Translations under genes and position numbers: made by a program
In this document: in pieces, positions 1-13,046 of the stretch
How the letters are laid out: every line of letters starts with the position of its first letter
Numbering within the stretch: position 1 is the stretch's first letter
Source: Isoperla grammatica
Lineage: Eukaryota; Arthropoda; Insecta; Plecoptera; Perlodidae
DNA length: 64,000 nucleotides
Reading direction: 5' to 3'
Assembly (NCBI GenBank): GCA_945910005.1
Contig: OX246738.1
Location: 19,849,458-19,913,457, forward strand
Notes under the pieces: generated by a model
The model's database searches: none
Seen by the model: the letters and a program-made list of their open reading frames with translations, nothing else
Told to the model about the DNA's origin: nothing

Positions 1-54
1 ACATAAATAAAATACGAGAATAAAAATCATTCTTGGACGCGGAAGTGCTTTCCA

Positions 55-194
55 CACGCACACGCACACACAAGCGCAAGCGCAAGCACACGCACACGCA
101 CACGCACACGCACACGCACACGCACACGCACACGCACACGCACACGCACACGCACACGCACACGCACACGCACACGCACACGCACACGCACACA
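55..194. repeat. (CACACG)n hexanucleotide microsatellite
   Basis: A long, almost perfect run of the hexamer CACACG occupies this stretch, with a slightly degenerate left edge (AAGCGCAAGC motifs). Alternating purine and pyrimidine with GC steps is the composition known to favour Z-DNA; that property is inferred. Nothing coding is visible. Confidence 0.97.
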
Positions 195-1084
195 TGGTAT
201 GCTGCATAAGGTATGCTTTCATTCCGCTCCGAAAATAAACAGTTCTAGTGTTTTCGCAATCGCTACCGTGTCGTATCTGAAATTTATCACTTGCATTTAA
301 AAGACCCAAGTTAAACATTGGTTCAATAAAAGGGGGCACATTTACTTTATTTTTCAATCAAATATATTTATATTATGTGCATTCCCTGTGTTACCCCCTA
401 TTACGTAAATTTTTTCGTTGTAGTACGGTGTAAATATTCGTGTAAAGAGTAAAAATAAATATACCCTTGAGGGAGAGAGAAGGGGGAGTTGCGGTCTGTC
501 GATGTCGTGCTATGATCGGTGCTCCCCGGTGTCAGATGAGGTGGTCAGTTGGGGGGGGGGAAGGGAGTGCTGGATAAAATGTCTCTGTATGATGGCCATG
601 GTATTGATTCTGGGTGACCAAGCACTCACTCGATTTCCATGCCTCTACCCCCCCTCCCCTCCCCCCCCTCCCCCCTCAGGCGCCTGCTGTGACCCGCCGC
701 GTCGTGTAATTGAATGTTCGGTATTAACCTCCCCGATGTTGCACAACCTACAATAGAGCATCGTATTCAAAGGGATGCTACAAATTGAACAGAGACGAAT
801 AAAAATGAAAAATCTAGAAAAAATAGCTGAAATTAATTCTGTGTGGATTTCATCACTGGAAATTGTTTTTTTCTATTTCTGGAATGATTAAATTGAGTTT
901 TATTTTTGTGGTTCCCGAAATGCGGTCTATGAATAACGGATGGCATTTTATGAATGAAGGAAAACTTTCAGTCAAGTTAGCGTTGAGGGGTAGATGCTTG
1001 CATCAGTATTATTAATATATGTGAGATGAGATAATGTGTTCATAGGTTGTTTACGCAAATATGCAGGATGTAGTGTTTGATAAT
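195..1084. other. AT-rich intergenic DNA, no gene seen
   Basis: There is no credible coding sequence. The only notable content is a 10-base G run at 551-560 and a C/T-rich block at about 648-679. An 84-codon open frame across these low-complexity blocks (502-756) has a proline tract that simply translates the C run, and I do not call it a gene. Confidence 0.6.
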
Positions 1085-1103
1085 GGGGGGGGGGGGGGGG
1101 GGG
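1085..1103. repeat. Poly-G run (19 G)
   Basis: This is an uninterrupted G homopolymer in otherwise AT-rich sequence. It is one of about ten G or C runs of nine or more bases in the window. Confidence 0.95.
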
Positions 1104-3781
1104 TTACCTAACCACACAATTAATGGTATTTTAACCTGAATCGTCATATTTATTGGAAAATACATATAACCGTGAAAGCTTTCGTTCATTTTCACTTTTG
1201 TTTTCACACCTCTGTCAATCAGAGTGGGTCAAATGTAGCGTTTTTAGTTTGACGTAGTTGCTTTCATAGGTACTCGGACATTCTTCTTACATTTATTAAC
1301 TATCATTTTTTGTTAGGACAATTTGATTGTATTTATATTGTGATTTCTCACGCGTTCAAACGACCTCACCGTAGTCAAAAATATGTAAAGAAAAAACTAA
1401 AGAAGCGGCTGTAGCAGTTCAATTTGTCTGTCCGTACATAAATGTGTACTCAATTTTTGCTTAAACTTTTCATCCAACTTCTTGAACTCAATTAGTTGAA
1501 GAGATATTGGACCGAATAAAAAAAGTTTCATGCCGTAGACTGTGCTTAACTAAGCCTTAAAAAGTAGACTAGTCAAATAGATTTTAGTTATCGGAATATT
1601 CCAAAAAGTAAAATCGTGCAAAATAAGCCTTACTTGCTTGAGAACGTCCCAAAAACACAATATTTAAAAGTGATTACAGCACGTATGTACCGATAAACTC
1701 AATTAAAACGTTTTTAACATTGTGTTAGTTATGGTATTTAGTTTGGTAAATTAATTAGTTACACATTCTTTGATTAGCCGTTTATTTAACCTTGATAATT
1801 TTGGTAAGAAATTAATTAAACTTTCCTACTTCACAAAATTATTTTAACAGCTGTTAAAATATTTCAAATGTTTTATTACACTTGTTACTTGTAACGCGAC
1901 ATATCGGGCTTCAGTTTTTCAACACATTGTAGCGTTTTGAATGTATTATATTAGACAACGATAATTCCCCATGGTATTCATATTTGTAACATCTTGCCAT
2001 CTCTTACAAGACATGTTCAAATCACATGTATAGAACGAAGTTCAGTCTGCGGTAGCTTCTCCACACATCCGAGTCTTAGATCAAATCACTTCAGTAACAC
2101 GATATTTATGTTATTATATTCTATATTATACTATTGCATATCTTTAAATAAGTATAATATTTATGTCACATTCTCCGTGTAAGATTATTTACTAAACTGT
2201 CGCCTTGAAAGTTGATAAGTTCAGAGCAGCGCACCTGTATGTGACATGCATTCAGTCTCGCCAAATTGTATGCTTCAATTTTCAACTCAGACATTTCAAA
2301 TGAGTCGCCATTATGCATAGTTGAAGTATGTATTTATACCCTCCCTAGTAAATAAAGGTAACGAAAAAGTATGTCACTCCGCCCTGTTATCAATAGTTTG
2401 CAATGTTTGTGACCCTTTGACCTGTTTCCGTACCGTATGCGGTATTTTTAAGACCACACAACGTATGCTGTACGGTTGTAAATATATGAAATGAGGGTGT
2501 TTTTACAGGACCACTTTATTGATATTTCCGCAGGTTTACGTTTTGCAAGGTGAAGGGCTTTTTCTTGCAAGTGGTTTCCTGGTCGAGCTTGCTTACTTCT
2601 TCCACAAGGCGAAGAAAACAAAAGTTACGCACACCCAATACGTGTCATAGCATTAGTATGCATTGTTTTGTTTGTTTTTACATCATACTACAATCCACTG
2701 GTGAGCCGATTGCACAAGCACTACTGGTAAAAGTGAATAGAAAAATGGTAAATCGTTTGAAAAATAAGTAAAATATTAAATACTTTTATTTTTTTCGACC
2801 AAATCAGTTACAAGAACTGATTTTGAGCGGGTAAGTTATTCAATTTGTTACATGTGCCTCATTGTGTAACTGTTATAAAGTCTCCATTTGCAAGTAAGTA
2901 ATTTCAAAACATTTATATGATGTCGCTTAAACCAGGGATGGAATTGTACCCAGGTAACTTTGCTTGTCGTCCGAGTCGACAAATGAGCCAGTGTGAAATG
3001 ATCTCAAAGTTAAATACGTCGATTAACACTGAATGAGTGTTTTTCAACTGCCTATTCTATATTATTTAGTTATGGAACTAATTTTCTAGGTATGGCAACA
3101 AATGCAATAAACGGACGAAACAATAATAATAACCTAACAGAAATTAATTAAAATCACGACAAATATGATGAAGGATACACTTAAAAAACAAACTACCTTT
3201 GAAATAAGTGTAGTTAAAAGACAAATTCTGCTTCGGCTGGTCTGACCAGAAGTCAACTGAGAGTCATATTTTAGTGAGCGTGCTCGGGTCTCCAATGAGA
3301 TTAGTCCACCTTCAGGCCACCGACTGTACCACTGATTAGACAACCCGCTTCTCTACTCGGACAAAACGGTTGCTCTGCAGATATTCATTTCACAGCGTAC
3401 TTAGCGCTGTAAATGTTTTAATATTAAACTTTATGCATCCAATTAGATGTCATTTAAAGCACGGCCACAGCATAAACGGTAAATGTGCATTTACACTTGA
3501 AAGCCCTTTGTTTTCTTGTCTAGTGCCAGTTTGTTATCACAACCAGAGAGTATCATATAAAACAAACGTCCGGGCATCTGGTCTTATAGTACGGTGCCTT
3601 TGTAGTAATGCGTTTATAACTCCACGTTGATAACATATTTTGAATGTCCTATATGATCCAGTTTAAGTAATTTCTACGGCACAATTATGCTTTTCGCTGT
3701 GTCAGTTTAAATCTGAGATAATTTCAAACAAATAAGTTGGTTTAAATTTACTTTGTTTTTAAAAACGTATAATCCCTAGTA
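1104..3781. other. AT-rich intergenic DNA, no gene seen
   Basis: Only short open frames (under 90 codons) occur on either strand. They have no recognisable domain and no start or splice context that would set them apart from chance. I see no repeat with clear boundaries here. Confidence 0.6.
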
Positions 3782-3829
3782 TTAGTAGTAGTAGTAGTGG
3801 TAGTGGGGTAGTGGTAGTGGTAGTGGTGG
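3782..3829. repeat. TAG/TGG trinucleotide and hexanucleotide microsatellite
   Basis: A run of TAG units passes into mixed GTAGTG and GTGGTA units. It is a short imperfect microsatellite. Confidence 0.9.
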
Positions 3830-4867
3830 CAATTTCATTCATAATTACAGATGCAATGGAAGCAAATGGAATTATTTGTGCAATGATAATGTGAATGATA
3901 TACAAATGATCGTGTCATTCTACGGTATCATTTATAAAGTATTGTATTTATTGAAATTTATTCGCCCGAGAGCGGAAAGGTCAATAAATGGTCATACTTG
4001 CTGATATGTATAAATTAAAATCAGTGCAGAGATCATTTTTATCAAAATCTCTTTGGGTTAGATTACGAGTTGCTCGTTGAGTGAATCTGTAGCAATACCA
4101 AGATCCAATGTCTGCTGTTTTTTTGGTTCCTCATTGTCTATTGATACTTGTAAATAGTTGTTCCTAGGCGGAGAGGATTTTAAAATTAGCTTGCCATTAT
4201 ATTTTTGACTTCACCTTACGCCATCCAACTTTAGCGCAGGTTTATTACAAGCCTAAAGCTTACAAACAAATAGCAAGTTCTTTATTGTAGGCTAACCCAT
4301 GGACTACAGATGTCACGTGGTACGCTATAACCCAGAGGTGGGTGATATAGAAGCTGTCTTTACTACCTTTGATTATAACACTAGGATAAATATGGTTTAA
4401 GCATAAAAATACGCAATTTTAAATTGGTTTCAAAACATAAAAGAAATAGGTAAAGAGGCACATTCCCTATCAATAAACTTAAACCATGACTTTTTGTAAT
4501 TAAATTGTGTCGATAAGTCTTCTGTAGATGACCTAAATAACAAAGATGAACTCAATATTTTTTATTTCATAGAATTTCGATCGCATATGTGGAAATCGCC
4601 TGGTTAAAGAAAGAAAAACTCTACTTTATTACATTACATTTTGGCATTACTTCCCAAAATTGTACTATAATTTAATTTAACACGTGACCCATACGAAAAC
4701 TAACGTGAAAATCCAACCTTAGCACTTTTTCTATCCCGGCATGTTCGACACCTTTCTGCCTAGATGGCCGTAAAATATTTATAACTTCTATTTCACGAGT
4801 CGATTCAATGTCTCTGTTCTGTCGGTCCCCCAATGAATAAACCAGGCTGTGCGCGTGAGTGTGTGGG
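3830..4867. other. AT-rich intergenic DNA, no gene seen
   Basis: I found no open frame of note, no RNA gene and no bounded repeat. Confidence 0.6.
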
Positions 4868-4888
4868 TGGGGGGGGGGGGGGGGGGGG
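4868..4888. repeat. Poly-G run (21 G)
   Basis: This uninterrupted G homopolymer follows a short GTGTGG-type lead-in. It is the longest single-base G run in the window. Confidence 0.95.
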
Positions 4889-7393
4889 TCGTACAGTGTG
4901 GTGTGTTATTGGCGTCTTGTCCTGTACCCATGGCTGCTTTACGACGCCCGACGAATATAACTCACTCGGTAACGCATAGAGAGATCACCTTCAATAAACT
5001 AGGGCCAGAAGAACTTTCATAAAGGTCCACAGACTGGGTCAAAATAAACTTCATCGCGTAGAAAAGTTTATATGTATATATTTTGCTTATGGCTGGTCTT
5101 ATAAGTTCCAACTAAATATTTTGGGTGTCAGCTGTGTTCATTACAAATCTTCTTATTGGTGTTTTACATGGTGACAACAAGTTAGTGAAGACTTTAATAT
5201 TTAGATGGAAGTCAAAAGACCGGCATTAGTCTCTAATATCATCATATAGCATGTACGATATTGTGTTGTCAATTGTGATTTCGCGTTACTTACGTATGTC
5301 TACTTCAGTACTTGCACGTTTTAAAGAAACATAACAACATTTTAGTGTAACATTCTATGCTAGCGCATATTAAGTGTGCGTTGCGCTTATAGTAACAAGC
5401 GTCTGTGTAAAGTAACTCCAGACGCTAGTTCTACATTTTTTGTTGCATGGGCACAGCAGACACGTTTTTGTCACGCATGTCTCAAACGGAAATCTCAAGT
5501 AATCCGTTATAAAAGTACGCAAATGTTAGTTTGCGTTTCATACCCAACAATGTGAGTTTCTACTGAATAACAGCTGTCAACATAATATTATATTAATCAT
5601 TAAACTGTATGTGATAAAACATGACGTTTTTCACATCAAAGTATAATGCTGTGGAAATGCAATAAGTACAATGTTTCGAGTATCTAATCGTTCTTGTGTT
5701 TAATGTTTCTAGTTTATACTTCATTGCTCTAATCATGATCATGAAAGCAGACACAAGTAAATGCTTGCACGTTCCTTGAAGATTAAGGATAGTTCAAATA
5801 ATAAAATATTTCAGGCATACTGAATGCAGTACAAATTATATAAAATACTGATAATTATTATTTAACTGGTTGAAACAATTCGTTCAAGTTATGTCAGTAA
5901 AAAAACCTTTCACAAACTAACGTGCTTGGTGTTCCAACCAAAAAACACTGACATTAAAGTATATTGTGGCATGTAAATCCCTCGAAATTACATTTCGTAG
6001 TGGGAATTAGTAGTATGCCTACCCCTCACCCGCCCCCTCCTCTCCAGGGATAAAGAAATTTGTGACCAAATTCCCGTAACATGACGTAGATAAGCACTTT
6101 TCCCAACATTAAACAAAACATCAGAAAAGTAAACACAGAGTTCCGTAGGCCGTAGATAAAAGTAACTAGGGCACCCATGAAGAGCTTCTACGAATGTGGT
6201 GAGTGGTATAACGAATGTTTGCTGAAAATGTTGCTTCAGTTAACTGAATTACCACTGGCCATTTGAACCTCGCTCGGGCCCCACTAGCAGGCGAAGGGTG
6301 AATGGCTCGGTGAAAGCTAAATTCATTCAAGTGCTCTTTGAATTTCGGTGCGTTATTCAAATAAAACGACGAGTGCGGTCAACAAAATGGCCGGCGAACA
6401 TACTCGGGTGACTATTGAGCATTTATTCTCAAGAACCGACTGCCATGCATCTCTCGAGGGATGGTAGCGCTACTCGAATAACATTGTACGCGCTCAGACT
6501 GATGTTGTGTTGTTTATATCTTTGCTCTGCGTTCTTTGTTGTTTCGTATTATGTATTCAGTTGTACGGAGGAAACGTAAAACACATTTGAGAAGTAATAT
6601 GTAGCACCTAAATATTACAATTTTAATGACTTGATTGATATAAGCGCTGACTTTACTTCTGTAGACCTTTTCATTTTTATATCATATTTCTAGACTGATT
6701 TCACCCATTATAGCACAATCACTTTCAGTTATAGTAATGAAATTACATAAATTTTAAAGTGAACTCGCATCGTAAACGATTCATCTTTTTAACAGTATGT
6801 GGATGGGTTGGGTGTTTAAAAAATACATTTTTATGTAAATACAACTAAAGTTGAATTAAATGAAACTAAAAATGTGTATCAAATAATTGCTTATTTATTG
6901 TTTAGATTCAATACTTAACTCAATGATCTAATCGAACACATAATCAAAATATATTCTTGTTTAAAACTCTAAATAATTATGCATTATAAAGATAAAATTG
7001 TTTACGTGGTAACTGGTGGTACTACAGATTGTGTGTGTCTGTGTGTGTGATGTGTATAATTATTTGTTGAATGACCGAATATAAATGATTTAAATTTATC
7101 AATTCTGTTCATTTCTTCTGAATTTCGCCAAAGAAATAATTATTTTCAGGCCAATATAATTTATAAGTAAACAGTTTGATAACCATCCACGTAACGGAAA
7201 GGAAATATCTTTTAGTAAATGCATCGTACGTCTGTTACATGCCAACATGTATGTCGTTCATTCTTGATACCTGGTTCAAAGTTTCTATCGACAAATCATC
7301 TGGACATCAATCTCCAGTATTGCCAACGGTTGACAAGAGGAAATACATATAATTATTCCTACACTCCATGCTGGAATAAAATGTGATGTTTTC
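4889..7393. other. AT-rich intergenic DNA, no gene seen
   Basis: No supported gene is present. A more GC-rich patch at about 6230-6480 carries a 64-codon frame on the minus strand without recognisable features. A short GT-rich stretch lies at about 7029-7050. Confidence 0.55.
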
Positions 7394-7478
7394 TTTATAA
7401 TGTTCGAGAGATGATGAAACAAATTTGAAAATAATTATTTATAATGTTCGAGAGATGATGAAACAAATTTGAAAATAA
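7394..7478. repeat. Two-copy 44-bp tandem duplication
   Basis: The sequence beginning TTTATAATGTTCGAGAGATG occurs twice, starting at 7394 and 7438. The copies are identical until the last few bases, which points to a recent local duplication. Confidence 0.95.
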
Positions 7479-7792
7479 AATCAAGGTTATAAAAGCAATA
7501 TCAATAGAATACTTTTAGGAATTCATCACTTTATCAATAACTTGAATCTTAAATTCAAAGCAAAACTTGAATATTTTTCATCTCTCTAGGTCTCGTCTCG
7601 AGTTGTATATTGAGTTTTTTAATCTGTATTGAAATTTTAAACTAAATATAGCTGATACTTGGTTATACTGAGCTTACCGATAGAGGATACAGGGGGGATG
7701 TGAAATCTCAGTTTTAACTAATGTACGTAATCAATGTACAGTAAATATTAAATATGTAGTATAAAAAAGCTGAGAACCCCATTCCACTTGTA

Positions 7793-7819
7793 CCCCCCCC
7801 CCCCCCCTCCCCCCCCCCC
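7793..7819. repeat. Poly-C run (15 C, T, 11 C)
   Basis: This is a C homopolymer interrupted once by T at 7808. It is G4- or i-motif-capable low-complexity sequence. Confidence 0.95.
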
Positions 7820-10789
7820 AAAATACATATTTCAATCTGGCTACTGCCGGTAATTTCGTTTAATCTTTTCACTGCCAAGATTCGCGAATGATATAAAATC
7901 AAATCTTGTGGTGAGTTCGCTTGTCCCAATACTAATGATTATTTATCTAGTACAATTAAAAATTTCGCCTCAGTCCAAACAATACCGTATTTTGATATTT
8001 CTAACATTTCAACTGAAGTTGTTCCGTACAAATATCGGCGATTCGTTCATAAAATCTATTTTGACCGACTAAAACTTTTCCCCGATAAAGTCAATAGCGC
8101 AACGAAGCATGGCAGTATATGTTTTGGGGTCACCCTGTACAGTTTGGTCAACAGTTGCCCTTTAGTGGACCTACTGGGCTCATATCCACTCACGCGGAAA
8201 GACGGTTCCTACCTCGCCTTACCACGTCACCCTTTATAGCTTTATCAGACCACCCAATTCGACTCCTTTTCTTTTGTACTCGCCATTCCTACATTTCGTT
8301 CGTTCTTTCTATTCCGTCCCATCTCCCATCTCGTATTGAGAACGCTAAATGTGACTCGAAAGACGCTGGCCAAGCAACAGTTGTTGGAAACCAGCGCTGA
8401 CTTGGCTAAACGGGAAACTACGCCAATTTTCTAACACGAGATTCTTACCACGTAAGATGGAAAGTGAGATTTGATCATTTTCAGGGTACAATGCAAGATT
8501 TTTTATTTTTTTTTATTTTCATTAGACACATTTCTTGATTTGGTTTTTTACATAATAGTGTGCAATGGAATAGGCTCTCTTGAATAAAACACGTGCCACA
8601 AACATATCAAAATTTGTGATATGTCTCAATGCTTGATGCACGTCGAATTGGTTTGCTATTTTTGCATATAATTAGTTTTGATGCATCAGTTTGTCTCTTG
8701 CAAAACTAAATATCATTATACTTACTACTTTCGTTCTTTTGTAATTTACTTTACGAACTTTCAACAGACAGATGTTTTTGCACACAATGAAACACAATGC
8801 CATCGATTGTAGTATGTACAAAATAAAGCTATAAGTGTAGTGTAACCTGATAGAGCACTAGGCAAAAGTACGTACTGTTATTATTTACATTACTAAAAAA
8901 CGTTCAAAAGGTAGGCCAACCAGGTGTTTATTTAATTTTGTAAATACTATCTTCTTGTTACAGAAAATTATCCTAATAATGTGAACATTGTTAAAACCTT
9001 ATCTAACATGAAATACGTAACTTTGCCATGTGTGTACCAAATTAGGAATAGTGATTAAATAATCGTTCAATTCAGAAGTACATTTACATTATTAATCAAA
9101 ATATTAATCGTAAATAACAAAACAGTCACTTAGTCACTTGGACAAAAGTCTAGACGTCTAAAATGGAATGGAAAGTTTCATTTGAGTTAAATGGACCTTA
9201 CCGCCTCAGTGCTCATGGTCATCCTTCATCCTCCTATTTTGTATACTCGGCATTGAAATGCGGGCTGGAACCGCCTGTTTTGTTTCTTGCTCCGCACGGG
9301 TTCTATTCAGCGTCGGTTAATCACGGCTTATCGGGGCAAGAAGTGACTGTCTGCGGCTGTTGTTTTGACTGCATGCATCTCCGGATCGCAGTGTCGGACG
9401 CGTGAAATGGCAAATAGGCCAAACCAAGCTGCAGCTTAGTACTTCATTCCCTAGCTAACATCGCCAGCCACCGGAAATGATGGATCGCCGAGGGTTTTTA
9501 GTGCGGTGGTGCCCACAAATAGATCACCCACATCAGAGTGCTACAGTCGGTGATCACAAAAATACCACAACATTATTCCTATGTTTATCGGTACGAAACA
9601 CAAAACCTATCAATTATTTCTTAAGTTATCTCAAAACATTAGCGGACATAATTTAAACGGATATTTTTGTATAAGTGGTTTAGTCTAAAAACAAAGAGAA
9701 GCTAGTTATATTGGTTGACCTCGTGGGAGGACTATTTTTGTTATACTGATTGATGGCTTTTATTCCCAACGCTTATTAAAATGTGCATGAATGGGTCAGG
9801 CCGTGCATGGCGGTAACATCAAACTCATAAATAGCCACATCACACCCACGGAGCGTGAAAACCATTCCATTGAAATGCAGTAAATCTGCATCACTTTTAC
9901 ATATTTAAGCCATTACGTTAAAACGTTTTACAACATTCAACGTTGGATTGGTTTGTATTCCTTATTTGTTGTGGTTGGCGGATTCAATGGGAATTTATTT
10001 ATGTGGGAAAATAATCCCTGCAGCAGTGAATATAACTACCGATGAATGCACATAGTAGAATTACCATGAATAAGCTAATTGATTCTTGCCTTAGACTTAT
10101 CAAGCAATGCAAAGAATATATTAATTATTTTTATCTAACGCTGCAATAAAAGGGAAAGTAAGTAACAAATAAGATTTACCTTATCGTTACTATATTATAA
10201 AGTAATATGGACATCTGTAATATAAAACATATTCACCGTTAAAAGAAACCATATGAAACAGATAATATGCAGTAAATTCTAAAATGGCGAATCGACTTCA
10301 TTCCATTTTTTACAGGTTTTTTCAATTCAACACACGTAGTTTAAACTACAAAATCAAGCAGGAAATAGATTCAATAGGGTACGCACACCTGACGTAACAA
10401 CCGAACTACAACAATGAATAAATGAATTGAATTGGTGGACAAACAACAAGCTGTCAAAGTAATATCTTTGCAAATAATGAGGAGAAACAATTAGTTGTAA
10501 CGATAGTAACTGCTCGCCAGTTAAAATTTATATTCAGGAATGGACAGCAACTATCTGAAAGTTTGTAAACGTTCTGAGCGTTTGTTTTTTCCAACTTCAG
10601 AACTTCATATCTTTTGACAGCTTGTTTGTTCATCGGTTCATTCATTTGTTTCATTGTTGTGTTTTGGTGTTGTGCGTACCCTATAATTATCAGCAGGAAC
10701 ATCGAAACATACATCTGTAAAAAAATGATCATAATCACGGTTTTTTAGTTCTCCAACTGTCCGTGCTTGTATATTACTCGACGTACTTG
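7820..10789. other. Intergenic DNA, no supported gene
   Basis: The longest frames are 93 codons (8119-8400, plus) and 80 codons (9163-9405, plus). The second lies in a GC-richer patch and is cysteine-rich near its end, but I recognise no family and see no flanking splice or promoter signals. Both are left uncalled. Confidence 0.55.
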
Positions 10790-11490
10790 AAACAGCGTTG
10801 GTACTGTTGCCGGGTAGGAACCTACTAGTTTCTCGCGGCTCCGGCACGGGTGTGTAACGGAAAGTGTCTGGCACAGCGTTGGTGGGGGTGCCAGGTAGGA
10901 ACCTTCTAGTTTCTCGCGGCTCCGGCACGGGTGTGTAACGGAAAGGGTCCGGCACAGCGTTGGTGGGGGTGCCGGGTAGGAACCTACTAGTTTCGCGCGG
11001 CTCTGGCAGGCGTGTATAACGGAAAGTGTCCGGCACATAGCGTTAGTGCTGGTGCCGGGTAGGAACCTACTAGTTTCTCGCGGCTCCGGCACTGGTGTAC
11101 AACGGAAAGTGTCCGGCACAGCGTAAGTGCTGGTGCCGGGTAGGAACCTACTAGTTTCTCGCGGCTCCGGCACGCGTGTATAACGGAAAGGGTCCGGCAC
11201 AGCGTTAGTGGGGGTGCCGGGTAGGAACCTACTAGTTTCTCGCGGCTCCGGCACGCGTGTATAGCGAAAAGTGTCCGGTACAGCGTTGGTGGGGGTGCCG
11301 AGTAGGAACTTACTAGTTTCTCGCGGCTCCAGCACGCGTGTATAACGGAAAGTGTCCGGCACAGCGTTGGTGGGGGTGCCGGGTAGGAGCCTACTAGTTT
11401 CTCGCGGCTCCGGCACGGGTGTGTAACGGAAGGTGTCCGGCACATAGCGTTGGTGCAGGTGCCGGGTAGGAACCTAGTAGTTTCTGCGAC
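10790..11490. repeat. 81-bp minisatellite, nine copies
   Basis: The motif GGGTAGGAACCTACTAGTTT recurs with starts at 10812, 10893, 10974, 11057, 11138, 11219, 11300, 11381 and 11464. The period is 81 bp, except two steps of 83 bp caused by an extra TA just before the CGTTGGT/CGTTAGT block (near 11038 and 11444). 81 bp is 27 codons, so the minus strand reads as a 27-residue repeat (PDTFRYT..PEPRETSRFLPG type). The two 2-bp insertions break that frame, and no upstream exon or signal peptide is visible. I therefore read it as a non-coding minisatellite, though a repetitive secreted or structural protein with sequence errors cannot be fully excluded. Confidence 0.9.
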
Positions 11491-12519
11491 CTTCATTAAA
11501 CACCGATGTCCCCCGATCACTTGAACACTGGTCGTCCGTGTTCGCCGACTATGACGAAGGGTCCAGACAGGGAAATGGCAACACAACTAATCGCACACGT
11601 TTAAAACCCTTGTTACATGAATGTAGCATCGATTGCAGAGCGAGACAGATAGGTGTCTTAATCACGCAAGCGCGTCGGTCAATCATGTGTTACGCTGGTC
11701 GAGGCTAACGAGGTACGCATGTCTGCGTAATTACCTCGTGGTGGGGCGTCCTCCGGTGGTGAGCGTACCTCACGCACACCCACGCACTCGCACGTTTACA
11801 CTACCCAGCGCATGGGGAATTGGTTTGTAAGTCGTGCAATTATTTCCGTGTGTTGTTTGTGATTGAAAGGAATGTGGAAATGAAATATTGCATCTGACTG
11901 GTAATTGAATGGATCACTGTGCCTGTGCAAAACACATACGTGATTATTGAGAGTCTACATCAAAGCTGTATTTGCAAAATGGATTTTGTATTCGCATCAA
12001 ATTGAATGAGGTTGTCTTAGTTCATGTACAAATATTACTGTGATTTTTATATGCATTGTTAAAATAGATGTTTAATGATTTTGTAGAGAATGCTAGAGTA
12101 TATACCATGAGACAATAAATGAATTTATAAAATAATTGTTGTATACGAGTTTAACAATATTGCAATCACCATGCATGTAACAATCTTTTGTTATTCATTC
12201 ACTGCCATTGTTTGATTCTGGCAACAAAAGAAGTTTTAGGAAAATAATTGAATGAAAGCGCATTGCGAGAGGCAATTTCGTTGTTTGTTTTGGAAACAAA
12301 CACACAAACACGGTCAGAGTTTTCATTTTTTTTCAAAAAAAGTAAGGTGATAAATTACTCAGTGCAACACGTAGTAGATATGCGCTACATAACGAGAAAC
12401 TTTATGGTTTTTGTATTGATTTCATTTAGTGGTTAATAGTTTAGTACGTTTAACAAATATTTCAATTATTTCCGCGTTTCTTCGCATTATTTTCTGATAT
12501 TGGTAGTACATTCAATATA
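11491..12519. other. Intergenic DNA, no gene seen
   Basis: The first part (11491-11830) is GC-richer than its surroundings, and the remainder is AT-rich. There are only short open frames without recognisable domains. Confidence 0.55.
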
Positions 12520-12638
12520 GGTTGCGTTCCGTTACATGCTGGGACTGCTGGGACCCAGTGAGCGCCGGCGTGAGCCAGCACGAGCCAGTAGGCTTAAGAA
12601 ACGGAACGAGCATCCACCTGCAGAGCACTGAGCACAGT

Positions 12639-12662
12639 ATGGAAGACGGCGCGAAAATAGTC
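12639..12662 (+). pseudogene. Possible first-exon stub inside the TIR element (plus strand)
   Basis: An ATG opens a short coding stub (MEDGAKIV) that runs directly into GTAAGC, a plausible splice donor. It points toward the interior of the element. The stub is only eight codons, so chance is a serious alternative. The argument rests on its symmetry with the longer stub on the other strand of the same element. Confidence 0.3.
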
Positions 12663-12750
12663 GTAAGCTATAACTGTCAGCCTAGGCCTACACTAATTGC
12701 ACCCAGCCAAGAGAAATATACGTCCAATAGCATATACAAAACATTCTTAC

Positions 12751-12868
12751 CTTTCTCCAGACGCTCCTTTTCAATGTCGTTCACTACTAATTTCACTACT
12801 TCGTTTGTTTCTGGACAAACCAGCGATATTTCGTGCCACTGGTATGTTATAGTTTGGTGCGACGCCAT
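12751..12868 (-). pseudogene. Probable first-exon remnant inside the TIR element (minus strand)
   Basis: Reading leftward from an ATG at 12868-12866, 39 codons have normal protein-like composition. The stub begins MASHQTITYQWHEIS, carries a charged segment near residues 30-39, and ends at AAAG followed by GTAAGAA, a strong splice-donor match (donor GT at 12750-12749). The ATG lies about 180 bp inside the right terminal repeat. I do not recognise the family. PIF/Harbinger elements are known to carry a transposase plus a second Myb/SANT-like gene, and this could be the first exon of either. No acceptor or second exon is present, so the gene is broken by internal deletion. Confidence 0.5.
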
Positions 12869-13046
12869 GACAGTTCCATGTTTTACTGGGGCTAGTGCGT
12901 GAAAAAGGGCCAGTACTTCCAGTGCACTGGAGATGCTGGGATAGCAAGTAAGGGAACGCTCAGTAGTCGCTGGCAGCATGTTTCGGAATGCATCCAGTAA
13001 GCTGGCGCACTGGATCAGTACATCCAGCATGTAACGGAACGCAACC

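Larger units (their letters stand above)
12520..13046. mobile_element. Non-autonomous DNA transposon with 23-bp TIRs and 3-bp TSD
   Basis: The first 23 bases, starting GGTTGCGTTCCGTTACATGC, are the exact reverse complement of the last 23 bases (13024-13046). The trinucleotide ATA flanks both ends (12517-12519 and 13047-13049), as expected for a 3-bp target-site duplication. A 3-bp duplication with terminal inverted repeats is known from the PIF/Harbinger superfamily, so that is the best guess. Variants of the terminal motif recur subterminally (for example AAACGGAACGAGCA near 12599). At 527 bp it is far too short for a transposase gene. It does retain two exon-like stubs pointing inward from each end, suggesting an internal deletion of an autonomous parent. 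Confidence 0.85.

Noticed and set aside
502..756. 84-codon proline-rich frame
   Set aside because: The proline stretch is the translation of C-rich low-complexity DNA, and there is no other support.
10638..11586. Possible gene for a 27-residue repeat protein on the minus strand
   Set aside because: Two 2-bp insertions break the frame, no leader or neighbouring exon is seen, and the three overlapping frames repeat the same content. It is kept as a minisatellite.
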